In this document: positions 26,137 to 35,362 of the stretch, piece by piece | How the letters are laid out: the number at the start of each line of letters is the position of its first letter | Numbering within the stretch: the first letter of the stretch is position 1 | Translations under genes and position numbers: made by a program | The notes under the pieces: model-generated | What the model was told of the DNA's origin: nothing | Seen by the model: the letters and a program-made list of their open reading frames with translations, nothing else | Database searches by the model: none | Source of the DNA: Streptomyces sp. NBC_01549 | GTDB lineage: Bacteria; Actinomycetota; Actinomycetes; Streptomycetales; Streptomycetaceae | Reading direction: 5' to 3' | Length of the DNA: 64,000 nucleotides | Assembly: GCF_026339955.1 (NCBI RefSeq) | Contig: NZ_JAPEPW010000001.1 | Span: 6,903,001 to 6,967,000 of the forward strand

Positions 26137-26358
26137 ATGGCGCAGACCGTCGCCCAGCCGACAGCCACCACCCCCGTCGTTCCCGCCAAGCTGCCGCTCA
26201 AGGCGATAGCTCCGTGGGCGGTCTTCTTCGGCATTCTGATGCTCGTCCTGCTGTACTTCGTCGGCGCCGAACAGGGCGCCACCGCCGTCGTCTCCGGTGA
26301 GGACGTCCACGAGTGGGTGCACGACGCCCGCCACCTGCTCGGTTTCCCCTGCCACTGA
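26137..26358 (+). CDS. cbtB: cobalt transporter subunit CbtB
   Basis: A 73-residue protein with one membrane helix (P-W-A-V-F-F-G-I-L-M-L-V-L-L-Y-F-V-G) and a His-containing C-terminus H-E-W-V-H-D-A-R-H-L-L-G-F-P-C-H, the hallmark of CbtB. It partners CbtA in cobalt uptake for B12 synthesis. AGGAGG lies eight bases before the ATG. It is under the cobalamin riboswitch immediately upstream, and cbtA follows after 23 bases. Confidence 0.9.
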   Translation: MAQTVAQPTATTPVVPAKLPLKAIAPWAVFFGILMLVLLYFVGAEQGATAVVSGEDVHEWVHDARHLLGFPCH

Positions 26359-26381
26359 CCGAGGGGAGCCCCAGCACCGTC

Positions 26382-27134
26382 ATGAACTCCGCAACGGTAA
26401 GAAACCTTCTCGTGCGGGGCATGCTCGCCGGCCTCGGTGCCGGCCTGCTCGCCCTGCTCGCCGCCTACTTCCTCGGTGAGCCGAACGTCGACAGCGCGAT
26501 CAGCTTCGAGGAAGCGCACTCCCACGAGCACGAGATGGAAGTCGTCTCCCGCTCCCTGCAGTCCACCGCCGGTCTCGCCACCGGCGTCCTGGTCTACGGC
26601 GTCGCCTTCGGCGGCATCGCGGCGCTCGCGTTCTGTTTCGCGCTCGGTCGCGTCGGCCGGTTCGGCCCGCGGGCGACCGCACTGCTGCTGTCCGGCTGCG
26701 CGCTGCTGGCCGTGTACGTCGTGCCCTTCCTGAAGTACCCGGCCAACCCGCCGTCGGTCGGCAACGCCGACACCATCGGCAAGCGGACCACGCTGTACTT
26801 CCTGATGATGCTGCTCAGCGTGCTCCTCGCGATCGCCGCCACCATCCTGGGCAAACGGCTGGCACCCAGGCTCGGCACCTGGTACGCCACCGTCTCCGCG
26901 GTGGCCGCCTTCGCCGTCGTGATCGGTCTGGCGTATGCCTTCCTGCCGGTCATCAATGAGGTGCCGAAGGACTTCCCCGCCACCCTGCTGTGGCGGTTCC
27001 GTCTCTCCGCGCTGGCCATCCAGACCGTCCTGTGGGGCGGATTCGGCCTGGTCTTCGGCGAGTTGGCCGAGCGGTTGCTGAATCCCAAGCCGGTGACGGC
27101 CACCGCGAGCCGGTCGGTCGCCGTCCCCAACTGA
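26382..27134 (+). CDS. cbtA: cobalt transporter subunit CbtA
   Basis: A 250-residue integral membrane protein with about six helices. The N-terminal segment V-R-G-M-L-A-G-L-G-A-G-L and the metal-binding-looking E-E-A-H-S-H-E-H-E-M loop near residue 42 are characteristic of CbtA. ATG 26382 is chosen because it follows GAGGGGAGCC and directly precedes the first helix; a longer frame from 26313 overlaps cbtB. Same riboswitch-controlled transcript as cbtB, ending at the hairpin at 27154. Confidence 0.9.
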   Translation: MNSATVRNLLVRGMLAGLGAGLLALLAAYFLGEPNVDSAISFEEAHSHEHEMEVVSRSLQSTAGLATGVLVYGVAFGGIAALAFCFALGRVGRFGPRATALLLSGCALLAVYVVPFLKYPANPPSVGNADTIGKRTTLYFLMMLLSVLLAIAATILGKRLAPRLGTWYATVSAVAAFAVVIGLAYAFLPVINEVPKDFPATLLWRFRLSALAIQTVLWGGFGLVFGELAERLLNPKPVTATASRSVAVPN

Positions 27135-27153
27135 CATGACCCGACACACGAGT

Positions 27154-27183
27154 GAGGGCCCGCGGAACCTTCCGGGGGCCCTC
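27154..27183 (+). terminator. rho-independent-type terminator of cbtBA
   Basis: GAGGGCCC and GGGCCCTC form a perfect eight-base-pair stem around a 14-base loop that can pair further, 20 bases after the cbtA stop, followed by TCGCGTTTT. Confidence 0.7.
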
Positions 27184-27739
27184 TCGCGTTTTCCGGTGTC
27201 GCCGACGAAGCCAAGGGGCCGGAGTTGGATCCGGATTCGGCTGACTCGAAGTTGGACGCCGATGCGGATGCCGACTGCCTGCGCTGCGCGATAGCCGAGC
27301 TGCTGCGTCGTCACCGGGATCTGGCCTCCTGAGCCGCTGGTGATGGCCCGACCGGGCATCGAGGAGGGCGGCGTGCTTGTCGAGGCGTCTGACGTGCGGC
27401 TGAGACGCGCGCGTCGCGGCTGGAACGGCATGCCGCTCGGTCTGCGAACCGTCGGGCGCCGTGGAGTGCGTTCCGTGGAGGAAGTGGTGAACCGGTGAAG
27501 GATTGACGGGAGTTGTTAAATGTTGGAAGAATCCAGCTCGCTTCGCCGCGTCTGAAGTGAGCGGAGCGACACAAGTGGTTTGGGCGGCATCTCTTCCGCC
27601 GGTTCATCCATTGCTTCTCGCGTTGATCCGTGCGTTGGTCTCTCCGTTGGTTCATCCGCTTCTGTCGTCCGTGTCGCCGTCCGTGTCGGTCACTCGCGCG
27701 AAGTCACCTCCCACACTTTCGATTTCACAGAGGCTCATC
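27184..27739. other. 556-base intergenic region without a confident gene
   Basis: Between the cbtBA terminator and the wall-protein gene. A start-less frame ending at 27332 encodes D-C-L-R-C-A-I-A-E-L-L-R-R-H-R-D-L-A-S and could be the tail of a lost gene. An open frame at 27342-27497 would give 51 Arg-rich residues with no known family. Neither is called. The promoter of the wall protein should lie at the right-hand end. Confidence 0.35.
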
Positions 27740-28675
27740 TTGTCGCGTTCGCAACACTCCAGAACTCTGGCTGTGCTCGCCGCAACCACATTCGCCACCG
27801 TCGCCGTACCCGTGCTCGGGGCTGGGGCGGCGAGTGCCACGACCGCCGGGGCGTGCGAGTCCGCCACGGTCCAGTACCGCATCGTCGGCGCCGACGGAAA
27901 CGTCGTGGGCGCGGACTGGACCTCGCAGGGCGGGTTCCATCTCTGGGACACCGTCCCCGGGAGCGTCCAGGTCCGGCTCGCTCCGGGGCAGACCGTCGGG
28001 GAAGGCTGCAAGTACCCCGTATCCCTCGCCGAATACACCACCGAGGGACCGAACTGGTACGTCTCCGGACACCAGAGCCTGGTCGACAAGGCCACGGTCT
28101 ATCTCACCGCCGACGACGTCGCCGGTGCGGACGACGCGAAGCGGACCTGGCAGAAGCTGAGCGTGAAGTCGCCGGACTGCTACGGCCAGATCGACCTGTA
28201 CGGCGATGACGTCACCTACGACGGCAAGACGGGGGAGGGGCACGGTCCCCTGCCCTACGAGCCCGACAACGTCGTCACCCCCTACCACCTCATCGCGGCG
28301 TGGAACGGTGGCGAGCAGCCGTGCGCCCCCGGCTCGTCGGACTCGCCCACCCCGACACCGTCGGAGTCGACCCCGAGCACTCCGGCCACGCCGGTGACGC
28401 CCTCGACCCCCGCGGGCGGACAGCCTCCCGCGGCGGAGACGACCCCACCTCCGACCAGCCCCAAGCCCTCCACCCCGCCTCACACGACGCCGGACGTGCC
28501 CCCGCTGGAGTCGACGCCGCCGGCCACCCCCAAGCCGTCGCCCAGCGACAGCGGGCCCCCGCTGGCGGAGACGGGCGCGAGCGCACCGGTCGGCACCATC
28601 GCGGGCGGCGCCGCCCTGGTGGTCGCCCTCGGCGCCGGGGCGGTGTACGCCTCCCGCCGCGCACGCCGCTCATGA
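27740..28675 (+). CDS. LAXTG-type sortase-anchored cell-wall protein
   Basis: Exported protein of 311 residues from a TTG start at 27740 (AGAGG upstream). The signal peptide is L-S-R-S-Q-H-S-R followed by a hydrophobic core ending G-A-A-S-A. A folded domain of about 180 residues with several cysteines follows, then a Pro/Thr/Ser-rich wall-spanning stalk. The sorting signal is L-A-E-T-G, a final membrane helix and a basic tail A-S-R-R-A-R-R-S. LAXTG is the recognition motif of Streptomyces class E sortases. An upstream frame from 27503 is rejected because it would bury the signal peptide. Function of the folded domain unknown. Confidence 0.85.
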   Translation: MSRSQHSRTLAVLAATTFATVAVPVLGAGAASATTAGACESATVQYRIVGADGNVVGADWTSQGGFHLWDTVPGSVQVRLAPGQTVGEGCKYPVSLAEYTTEGPNWYVSGHQSLVDKATVYLTADDVAGADDAKRTWQKLSVKSPDCYGQIDLYGDDVTYDGKTGEGHGPLPYEPDNVVTPYHLIAAWNGGEQPCAPGSSDSPTPTPSESTPSTPATPVTPSTPAGGQPPAAETTPPPTSPKPSTPPHTTPDVPPLESTPPATPKPSPSDSGPPLAETGASAPVGTIAGGAALVVALGAGAVYASRRARRS

Positions 28676-28782
28676 CAACGGCACGAGGGATCACCATCGT
28701 GGCGTAAGGCAGCCCGACGGCTCCGCCTCCGCGGCCGGCACCGCTCGTGCCGTCGTGGGGGCGGAGCTGCCTGTCCGTGTCG

Positions 28783-29181
28783 TCAGCGGGCGAACTTCTT
28801 GATGGCGTCCGGGCTGACCGGAGTGAAGAAGTTGACGAGGTTGCCGTCGGGGTCGCGCAACAGCAGCGAACGGTTGCCCCACGGCATGGTGGTGGGCTTG
28901 TTGACGAAGTCCGCCACGAAGCCGGTCAGGTTCTCGTACACACCGTCCACGTCGTCGACGAGGAATTCGATGATCACGGAACGGTTGTCGGACGGACGGG
29001 CGGCGTCGGGCGCGAACAGCGGGACGGTACGGGTGCCGGCGATCGCGAGAGTGGCGGATGCCGTCCTGAGCTCGGCGAAGTCCTCGTTGGACCAACTCGC
29101 CCGCATGCCCGTCGCGCGCTCGTAGAAGTCGACGAGGCGCGCGACGTCGCCCGTGATGACGCGGATCGAGAAGAAGTCCAC
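28783..29181 (-). CDS. VOC-family (glyoxalase/dioxygenase-like) protein
   Basis: A 132-residue single VOC module: F-F-S-I-R-V-I-T-G-D-V-A-R-L-V-D-F-Y-E at the N-terminus and L-L-R-D-P-D-G-N-L-V-N-F-F-T-P near the C-terminus. Such proteins bind a metal and act on, or sequester, small electrophiles and antibiotics; no reaction is assigned. It is divergent from the WYL regulator with about 130 bases between them, so the pair probably forms a regulator-target unit. Confidence 0.85.
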   Translation of the reverse strand: MDFFSIRVITGDVARLVDFYERATGMRASWSNEDFAELRTASATLAIAGTRTVPLFAPDAARPSDNRSVIIEFLVDDVDGVYENLTGFVADFVNKPTTMPWGNRSLLLRDPDGNLVNFFTPVSPDAIKKFAR

Positions 29182-29312
29182 GGTGATGATCTCCCGGTCG
29201 GTTCGGTTGGCTGGGTTCGGTTGCGCTGGGTTGGGCTGGGCCTTTCCCCGAACAGGAGACTAGGAGGGATAGCGGACAGATTCCGCCCGGTATCGAGGGG
29301 ATACTTCTGAGC

Positions 29313-30314
29313 ATGACCCGGCCCACAGCTCGCGTGCTCACCCTGCTGGAGCTCCTGCAGTCGGGCGGCATCCGGACGGCGGCCGAACTCGCCGACCGGC
29401 TTGAGATCGACGAACGCACCGTGCGGCGGTATGTGGACCACCTGATCGACCTCGACGTGCCCGTCGAATCGGTGCGCGGCCGCTACGGCGGGTACCGGCT
29501 CGCCCCCGGCCACCGCATGCCTCCGCTGATGCTCGGCGACGACGAAGCGCTCGCCGTGCTGCTCGGCCTGATCGCCGGTCGCCGAGCCGGACCGCCGACG
29601 GCCACGGGTACCGCCAACGAGACGGCCACGGCCAAGATCCGGCGGGTCCTGCCCAAGCGCCTCACCCGACGGCTCGACGCGGTTCTCGACTCCCTCGCCT
29701 TCACCGCCGCGCCCGACGAGACAGCCGCACCGGAGAGCGCGGTCCTGCTCTCGATCGCCGACGCGGTCCGCCATCGCCGGCCGGTCTCGATCAGGTACAC
29801 CGCCGGAGACGGCCGGCGCAGCGCCCGCACGGTGCACCCGTACGGTCTCGTCGTCCACTCAGGCCGCTGGTACGTAACGGGTGTGGAGCCCGAGACCGGT
29901 GAGGACCGGACGTTCCGGCTCGACCGCGTCGCGGAGGTGAGGACCCTGCCCGGCTCCTTCGAGCGGCCCTCGGGGCTCGATCCGGCGCAGCGCGTCCTGT
30001 CGGGATTCGCCGAGGCTCCGTACCGACACGAAGTGATCCTGCGGATCCAGGGGACGGTCGAGCAGATCCGCGCCCGGCTTCCGGCAAGCGTCGCGGTCGT
30101 CGAGGAGCCGTCGGCGGCAGGCCGCGCGGACGGCGGGACCGAGCGCTGGTTGCGCGTCCGACTGCGGGTGGAACGGCTCGACTGGCTGCCTCCGGTGCTC
30201 GCGTCGCTCGATCGGCCTTTCGTGATCGAGCGACCGGACGAGCTCCGGGACCTTGTCGTCGCGCTCGCCGACCGGCTCGTGAACTCCGCGCGGCGGCGCC
30301 CGCCCGACGCGTGA
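29313..30314 (+). CDS. HTH/WYL-domain transcriptional regulator
   Basis: A 333-residue DeoR-like regulator. The winged helix at the N-terminus reads R-V-L-T-L-L-E-L-L-Q-S-G-G, then T-A-A-E-L-A-D-R-L-E-I-D-E-R-T-V-R-R. A WYL ligand-binding domain follows (H-P-Y-G-L-V-V-H-S-G-R-W-Y-V-T-G) and a WCX-type C-terminus. ATG 29313 begins directly at the helix-turn-helix. It is divergent from the VOC gene and likely controls it; the ligand is unknown. Confidence 0.88.
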   Translation: MTRPTARVLTLLELLQSGGIRTAAELADRLEIDERTVRRYVDHLIDLDVPVESVRGRYGGYRLAPGHRMPPLMLGDDEALAVLLGLIAGRRAGPPTATGTANETATAKIRRVLPKRLTRRLDAVLDSLAFTAAPDETAAPESAVLLSIADAVRHRRPVSIRYTAGDGRRSARTVHPYGLVVHSGRWYVTGVEPETGEDRTFRLDRVAEVRTLPGSFERPSGLDPAQRVLSGFAEAPYRHEVILRIQGTVEQIRARLPASVAVVEEPSAAGRADGGTERWLRVRLRVERLDWLPPVLASLDRPFVIERPDELRDLVVALADRLVNSARRRPPDA

Positions 30315-30431
30315 CCGATGCCGTGATCCCGCCCCAACAGCCACGGCCACAGTCACCACACCGGCCACACCAGTCACACCGGCCACAACCACGACGGTCG
30401 ACGCCGACGCCGGCGCGGGGTCGTCCCGGTG

Positions 30432-32861
30432 TCACGCGGGCAGCGGCTGTTCGGCCCAGATGGTCTTGCCGGTGGGGGTCTGGCGACTGCCCCAGCGCTC
30501 GGAGACCTGGGCGACCAGCAGCAACCCGCGCCCGCCCTCGTCGAAGACGCGGGCTCGGCGCATGTGCGGGGCGGTGCCACTGCCGTCCGAGACCTCGCAG
30601 ATCAGCGTGGAGTCGCGGATGAGCCGTAGCTGGATCGGCGCGTCGCCGTACCGGATGGCGTTGGTGACCAGCTCGCTGACGATCAGTTCGGTGGCGAACG
30701 CCGTTTCCTCCAGCCCCCAGGTAGCCAGCTGTTCGCTCGCCACCTTGCGGGCTCCGGCGACAGCGGCGGGGTCCCGCGGCAACTGCCAGGTCCGCACCTG
30801 CTGGGAGTCGAGCGCGGAGGTACGGGCCAGGAGCAGGACGGTGTCGTCGACGGGACGGCCTGTCAGCACGGTGTTCAGTACCTGGTCGCAGGTCTCCTCC
30901 AGGGTGTCGGCCGGGCTGCCGAGCGCCCGGCGCAGCAGCCCGAGCCCGACGTCGATGTCCCGGTCGGCGGCCTCGACCAGGCCGTCGGTGTAGAGGGCGA
31001 GCAGGCTGCCCTCGGCGAGCTCCACCTCGGTGGACTCGTACGGCAGACCGCCGAGGCCGAGCGGCGGTCCCGCGGGCAGGTCCAGGAACCGCACGGTGCC
31101 GTCCGCGGTGACCAGGGCGGGCGGCGGATGCCCGGCACGGGCCAGGGTGCAGCGGCGGGACGCCGGGTCGTACACCGCGTACAGACAGGTGGCCCCGATC
31201 TCTCCCGATGTCTCCCCCGCCCGCCCGCGCGCCTCGGGTCCCTCCTCCCGGTCGAGCCTGATGACGAGGTCGTCGAGCTGGGTGAGCAACTCGTCGGGGG
31301 CTGGATCGACGTCCGCGAGAGTCCGTACGGCGGTCCGCAGGCGCCCCATCGTGGCCGAGGCCTGGATGCCATGGCCCACCACATCGCCCACGACCAGGGC
31401 GACCCGCGCGCCGGACAGCTGGATCGCGTCGAACCAGTCCCCTCCGATGTCCGCTCCGGAACCGGCCGGGAGGTAGCGGTAGGCGACCTCCACCGCGGTG
31501 AGGGCAGGGGACCGCTCGGGCAGCAGACTGCGCTGGAGCGCCAGCGCCGTGCGGCGTTCACGTGTGTAACGGCGGGCGTTGTCCACGCTCACCGCCGCCC
31601 TGGCCACGATCTCCTCGGCGAGCAGCAGGTCGTCCTGGCCGAAGGACTCCGGCGTCCGGTGCCGCAGGAAGTGCACCATGCCCAGGGTCACTCCCCGGGC
31701 CCGCAGCGGGACCATCATCACCGAGTGGATCAGGTACTTGCCCACGGTCTGGGCGCGGGCCGGGGAGGATTCGACCCACGCCCGCAGCGCCGGGTCGTCC
31801 GACCGATGCCGGGTGCCCCGGCCGTCGACCAGCGCCAGCACCGGTAGTGAATCCGCCGGGTAGACAGTTGTGCCGCCCGGGGGGACCACCGACTCCGGGC
31901 AGCCCTCAAGTACCGATCGCTGCGCGGTGCGGCGGACCGTGACCGATTTGCCGGGCGGTACCGACTGGGGCTCCTCGCCCTGTGCCACGGATTCCAGCAG
32001 GTCCACGGTGACGAAGTCCGCGAACCCGGTCACGGCCACCTCGGCCAGCTCCTCGGCGGTTCGGGTCACGTCCAGGGCGCTGCCGATGCGGAGGCTGGCG
32101 TCGTTGAGCACGGCCAGGCGGCGGCGGGCCCAGTACTGCTCGGTGGTGTCGAGCACGGCCGCCGACATCCCTTGCACCACGCCGGTCTCGTCCTTCAGCG
32201 GCGACAGGAACATCGACCACGCGTGCTCCCGGGTCTCGCCCGGAGCCTGGCCGTGCTGCTCATGGAAGATCACCTCGCCGGTGCGCAGCACCTCCCGTTG
32301 GAGGCGGTCGTACTCGTCGAAGGGCCAGCTCGGCTCGATCTCCCACAGAGTCAGACCCCGCATCTCCTCCTCGGTCCTGCCCATCACCTGCGTCATGGCC
32401 TGGTTGGCGGCGACGAGCCGCGCCTCGCGGTCGTAGACCGCCACCGGCAGCGGGAGCTGTGCCAGCGTGCAGTCCCACATCGCGGCCGCATTCGGGTCGG
32501 ACGGTCCGGCAGGGTTCGTCAGCGTCGCGCCGGTCACGAGCCAGAGCCTCCTGCGCGCCGCGTCCACCAGCGGCGCTCCCCGCAGCCGCACCACGACACG
32601 GCCCCCCTCCCGGTGCCGGAGTGCCACCTCGGTAGCCCACTGGCGTCCGTCGGCGATGTGGCGCCGTGCGGAGGCGGGCAGGTCGGCGGCGAGCAGGTCG
32701 GTGGCGGGGCGGCCCACGATCTCGTCGGCTTCGTATCCCAGCAGCTGCCTGGCTCCGGCACTCCACACCACGACCGCCCCACGGGCGTCGATGACGGCCG
32801 CGGAGTCCTCCGGTACCGGCCACGGCGCCGTTCCTCCGGATGCGACGTGCTCGCTGTCCAT
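30432..32861 (-). CDS. PAS-PAS-GAF-SpoIIE phosphatase-HATPase signalling protein
   Basis: An 809-residue cytoplasmic regulator. Two PAS sensor domains (about residues 20-120 and 140-250, with Y-D-R-E-A-R-L-V-A-A-N-Q in the second) precede a GAF domain (270-430). A PP2C-type SpoIIE phosphatase follows (S-G-A-D-I-G-G-D-W-F-D and V-G-D-V-V-G-H-G), and a C-terminal anti-sigma-like HATPase (E-L-I-V-S-E-L-V-T-N-A-I-R-Y-G) closes it. One chain therefore carries both the phosphatase and the kinase-like half of a partner switch. No sigma factor or STAS antagonist is adjacent. It is convergent with the WYL regulator. Confidence 0.9.
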   Translation of the reverse strand: MDSEHVASGGTAPWPVPEDSAAVIDARGAVVVWSAGARQLLGYEADEIVGRPATDLLAADLPASARRHIADGRQWATEVALRHREGGRVVVRLRGAPLVDAARRRLWLVTGATLTNPAGPSDPNAAAMWDCTLAQLPLPVAVYDREARLVAANQAMTQVMGRTEEEMRGLTLWEIEPSWPFDEYDRLQREVLRTGEVIFHEQHGQAPGETREHAWSMFLSPLKDETGVVQGMSAAVLDTTEQYWARRRLAVLNDASLRIGSALDVTRTAEELAEVAVTGFADFVTVDLLESVAQGEEPQSVPPGKSVTVRRTAQRSVLEGCPESVVPPGGTTVYPADSLPVLALVDGRGTRHRSDDPALRAWVESSPARAQTVGKYLIHSVMMVPLRARGVTLGMVHFLRHRTPESFGQDDLLLAEEIVARAAVSVDNARRYTRERRTALALQRSLLPERSPALTAVEVAYRYLPAGSGADIGGDWFDAIQLSGARVALVVGDVVGHGIQASATMGRLRTAVRTLADVDPAPDELLTQLDDLVIRLDREEGPEARGRAGETSGEIGATCLYAVYDPASRRCTLARAGHPPPALVTADGTVRFLDLPAGPPLGLGGLPYESTEVELAEGSLLALYTDGLVEAADRDIDVGLGLLRRALGSPADTLEETCDQVLNTVLTGRPVDDTVLLLARTSALDSQQVRTWQLPRDPAAVAGARKVASEQLATWGLEETAFATELIVSELVTNAIRYGDAPIQLRLIRDSTLICEVSDGSGTAPHMRRARVFDEGGRGLLLVAQVSERWGSRQTPTGKTIWAEQPLPA

Positions 32862-33084
32862 GGGCGCTTACCCTCGTCCTCGCTTCGGTGGAGGCCCGAG
32901 GGGCGCCTGGGGAGCCAGGCCTACATCACGGGCGTCCTTCTCCAGCCTCCCGCGACGCCGTTGCGCCCTCAAGCCAGGGCGCGCAGGCCGTACGCCGGAT
33001 CGGTGCGCGCGGTCGTGCGGGGCGGCGCACATCCGGAGTGGTGCACGCCTTGCCCGTGCGGTGTGTCCGGAGCAGGCTGGTCGT

Positions 33085-33843
33085 ATGGGTGGTCAGGAGG
33101 GCCCCACGCTCATCACGTCGGTGCAGCGGGCGTTTCGTCTGCTGGAGGCGGTCGGCACGCACGAGAACGGTGTGCCGGCGAAGCATCTGGCGCGGGAGAC
33201 GGGCCTGCCCCTGGCGACGGCGTATCACCTGCTGCGGACGATGGTGCACGACGGGTATCTGCGGAAACTGGACGACGGCGGGTTCGTGCTGGGGGACAAG
33301 GTGCAGTCCCTGCACAGCACGGGGCGTGGGCAGGCGTTGCTGGGGCGGGTGCGTCCCGCACTGGCCGCGTTGCGGGACGAGCTGGCGACGGCCGCGTATC
33401 TGACCTTCTACGAGGAGGGTGAGATACGGGTGGCGGAGATCGTCGACGGTCCGCGGGCGCCGCGGGTGGATCTGTGGGTGGGGTGCGAGGACGCGGGGCA
33501 CGCGACGGCGCTGGGCAAGTGTGTGCTGAGGGAGCTGGACGACGAGTCGCGCCGGGAGTATCTGTCGCGGCATCCGCTGTGGGATCTCACCCCGCGGACG
33601 ATCACGAGTCCTGTGGAGCTGTTGCGGCGGCTGGACACCTCGCCGGTGGCTCCGGGGGTCACGGATCTGGAGGAGTACGCGCTGGGCACGGTGTGTGTCG
33701 CGGTGCCGGTGTACAGCGGGGACACGCTCGGCTCGCTGGGTGTGTCGCTGCCGGCCAGCCGGGTCTCCCGGCTGGAGGAGGTCGTGGAGCGGTTGATCCC
33801 GACCGCGAACCGCGTGACCAGGAGCCTCTCGCTCACTATCTGA
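33085..33843 (+). CDS. IclR-family transcriptional regulator
   Basis: A 252-residue regulator. The winged helix reads S-V-Q-R-A-F-R-L-L-E-A-V, then A-K-H-L-A-R-E-T-G-L-P-L-A-T-A-Y-H-L-L. The effector domain has H-A-T-A-L-G-K-C-V-L and the later G-V-T-D-L-E-E-Y-A-L-G, both typical of IclR. ATG 33085 lies 14 residues before the helix-turn-helix. IclR proteins usually sense aromatic acids or short acids. No divergent catabolic gene adjoins it, so the target is unclear; the paa cluster lies 3 kb to the right but has its own operator-like sites. Confidence 0.88.
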   Translation: MGGQEGPTLITSVQRAFRLLEAVGTHENGVPAKHLARETGLPLATAYHLLRTMVHDGYLRKLDDGGFVLGDKVQSLHSTGRGQALLGRVRPALAALRDELATAAYLTFYEEGEIRVAEIVDGPRAPRVDLWVGCEDAGHATALGKCVLRELDDESRREYLSRHPLWDLTPRTITSPVELLRRLDTSPVAPGVTDLEEYALGTVCVAVPVYSGDTLGSLGVSLPASRVSRLEEVVERLIPTANRVTRSLSLTI

Positions 33844-33941
33844 AATCCCTGTTCTTGTCGCGTCCGAGCTGAACCCGTTTCCTGGATGAAACGGACATTT
33901 CCGGAGTGCGTGCGGCGCACAGTGAGGACTGCGGACGAAAC

Positions 33942-35339
33942 ATGACTCAGGCCCGAGACCATGGTGGCGACCACTGGCCGATAGGGCCGTTGAGGAACCG
34001 AGTGGCCGGTCCCGGGGCTTCGGCGTGGACACGTGCCGCCGCACACGTGGCCTCCGGTACCCCCGTACTGCCCGTGCTGATCGTTCTCGCCGTCGTGCTC
34101 GTCGACCTCTGCGGCGGAGCGGGGATGATCTGGCTGCCACTGCTCGCGGCCGGGCCGGCGCTGGCCGCCACCACCAGCGGGCCGCGCGGAGTCTTCTGTG
34201 TCGGTCTCCTCGCCGTGGTGCTGGGCGCGGTGGTCGGAGCCCGGGACGGTGTCCCGGGCCGCGAACTGGTGGCCGTGCTGTCCGCACTGGCGGCTGTCAC
34301 TCTCGCGAGTGGTCTGTCCGGCGCGCTGCGAGGGCGTCGTGAACGGGTGCTCGCGGCCGTCCGCTCGGTCGCGGAGGCCGCCCAGCACGCGCTTCTCAGG
34401 CCGGTACCGGCGACAGTCGGCCCGTTCCAGGTGGCCGTCCGCTACAGCGCCGCGGCGGCGGAGGCCCGTATCGGCGGCGATCTCTACGCACTCCTGTCCA
34501 CTCCGTACGGGGTCAGGATGATTGTCGGCGATGTGCGCGGCAAGGGCCTGCCGGCCGTGAGCACCGCAGCCCTCGTACTGGGTGTCTTCCGCGAGGCCGC
34601 CTACGACGAGCCCGATCTCCTCGCCGTCGTCGCCAGGATCGAGCGGAGCCTGGCGCGCAACCTCGGCTGCGACGACTTCGTCACCGCCGTGGTGGCCGGA
34701 TATCCGCAGACGGGGTATCTGGAGGTGGTGAACTGCGGGCACGCGCCTCCGCTGCTGGTACGCGCATCCGGAAGCGTCGTGCCGGTGGATCCCACCCATC
34801 CGGCCCCGCCGCTCGGCCTGCGCGCTCTCACGGGTGAGACTCCCAGCCTCCAGGTGCTGCCCTTCGCCGACGGGGATCAGCTGCTGCTCTACACCGACGG
34901 GGTCACCGAGGCCCGCAACCACCGCCGTGAGTTCTATCCGCTCGCCGAGGGACTGGCGCGCCACTGGTGCGACGAGCCGGCGCGCACCCTCACCGCGCTC
35001 CACGACGAACTGCTGGCGCACGTGGGCGGCCGACTGCACGACGACGCGGCCCTGCTCCTGCTCCACAAGCCGGCCGTTCCGGCAAGGGTGGTCGCCGATC
35101 CGGTGGTTGCCGACCCGCCCGTCGCTGCCCCGGTGGTTGCCGATCCACCCGTTCCGGCCCCGGTGGTTGCCGACCCGGTCGTCTCCGACCTGGAGTCCGA
35201 CGCCGGCCGCGACGGCTGTCCCGGCTCCCTCCCGTCCCGGGGCAGCCGAAGCCGGGTCGTCGAGCGGACCGGCGTAGCGGCGGCCCCGGGTGTCCCGCTC
35301 GGCTCCTTCACACCGTGCGGCCGGAACGGAGGACGCTGA
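33942..35339 (+). CDS. membrane-bound SpoIIE-type PP2C phosphatase
   Basis: A 465-residue phosphatase. Several N-terminal membrane helices (about residues 40-130) lead to a cytoplasmic SpoIIE domain with metal-ligand motifs E-A-R-I-G-G-D-L-Y, G-D-V-R-G-K-G, L-L-Y-T-D-G-V-T-E and H-D-D-A-A. It would dephosphorylate an anti-anti-sigma protein in response to a membrane signal. The C-terminus is an unusual repetitive Val/Ala/Asp/Pro tail. ATG 33942 is chosen, with GAGGAC upstream; a GTG 36 bases earlier is possible. It resembles the phosphatase at 47887-49080. Confidence 0.87.
   Translation: MTQARDHGGDHWPIGPLRNRVAGPGASAWTRAAAHVASGTPVLPVLIVLAVVLVDLCGGAGMIWLPLLAAGPALAATTSGPRGVFCVGLLAVVLGAVVGARDGVPGRELVAVLSALAAVTLASGLSGALRGRRERVLAAVRSVAEAAQHALLRPVPATVGPFQVAVRYSAAAAEARIGGDLYALLSTPYGVRMIVGDVRGKGLPAVSTAALVLGVFREAAYDEPDLLAVVARIERSLARNLGCDDFVTAVVAGYPQTGYLEVVNCGHAPPLLVRASGSVVPVDPTHPAPPLGLRALTGETPSLQVLPFADGDQLLLYTDGVTEARNHRREFYPLAEGLARHWCDEPARTLTALHDELLAHVGGRLHDDAALLLLHKPAVPARVVADPVVADPPVAAPVVADPPVPAPVVADPVVSDLESDAGRDGCPGSLPSRGSRSRVVERTGVAAAPGVPLGSFTPCGRNGGR
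35088..35182 (+). repeat. 30-bp in-frame repeats in phosphatase C-terminal tail
   Basis: The module GTGGTTGCCGAYCC recurs at 35103, 35133 and 35163 with a 30-base period, and a variant starts at 35088. It encodes repeated V-V-A-D-P-P-V type peptides beyond the catalytic domain, a probable slippage-prone linker. Confidence 0.75.
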
Positions 35340-35362
35340 CGAAGGCCGCCGCGAGGCGTCGG

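Noticed and set aside
27342..27497. 51-codon Arg-rich frame in the region after cbtA
   Set aside because: No ribosome site, no family and shadow-like composition.
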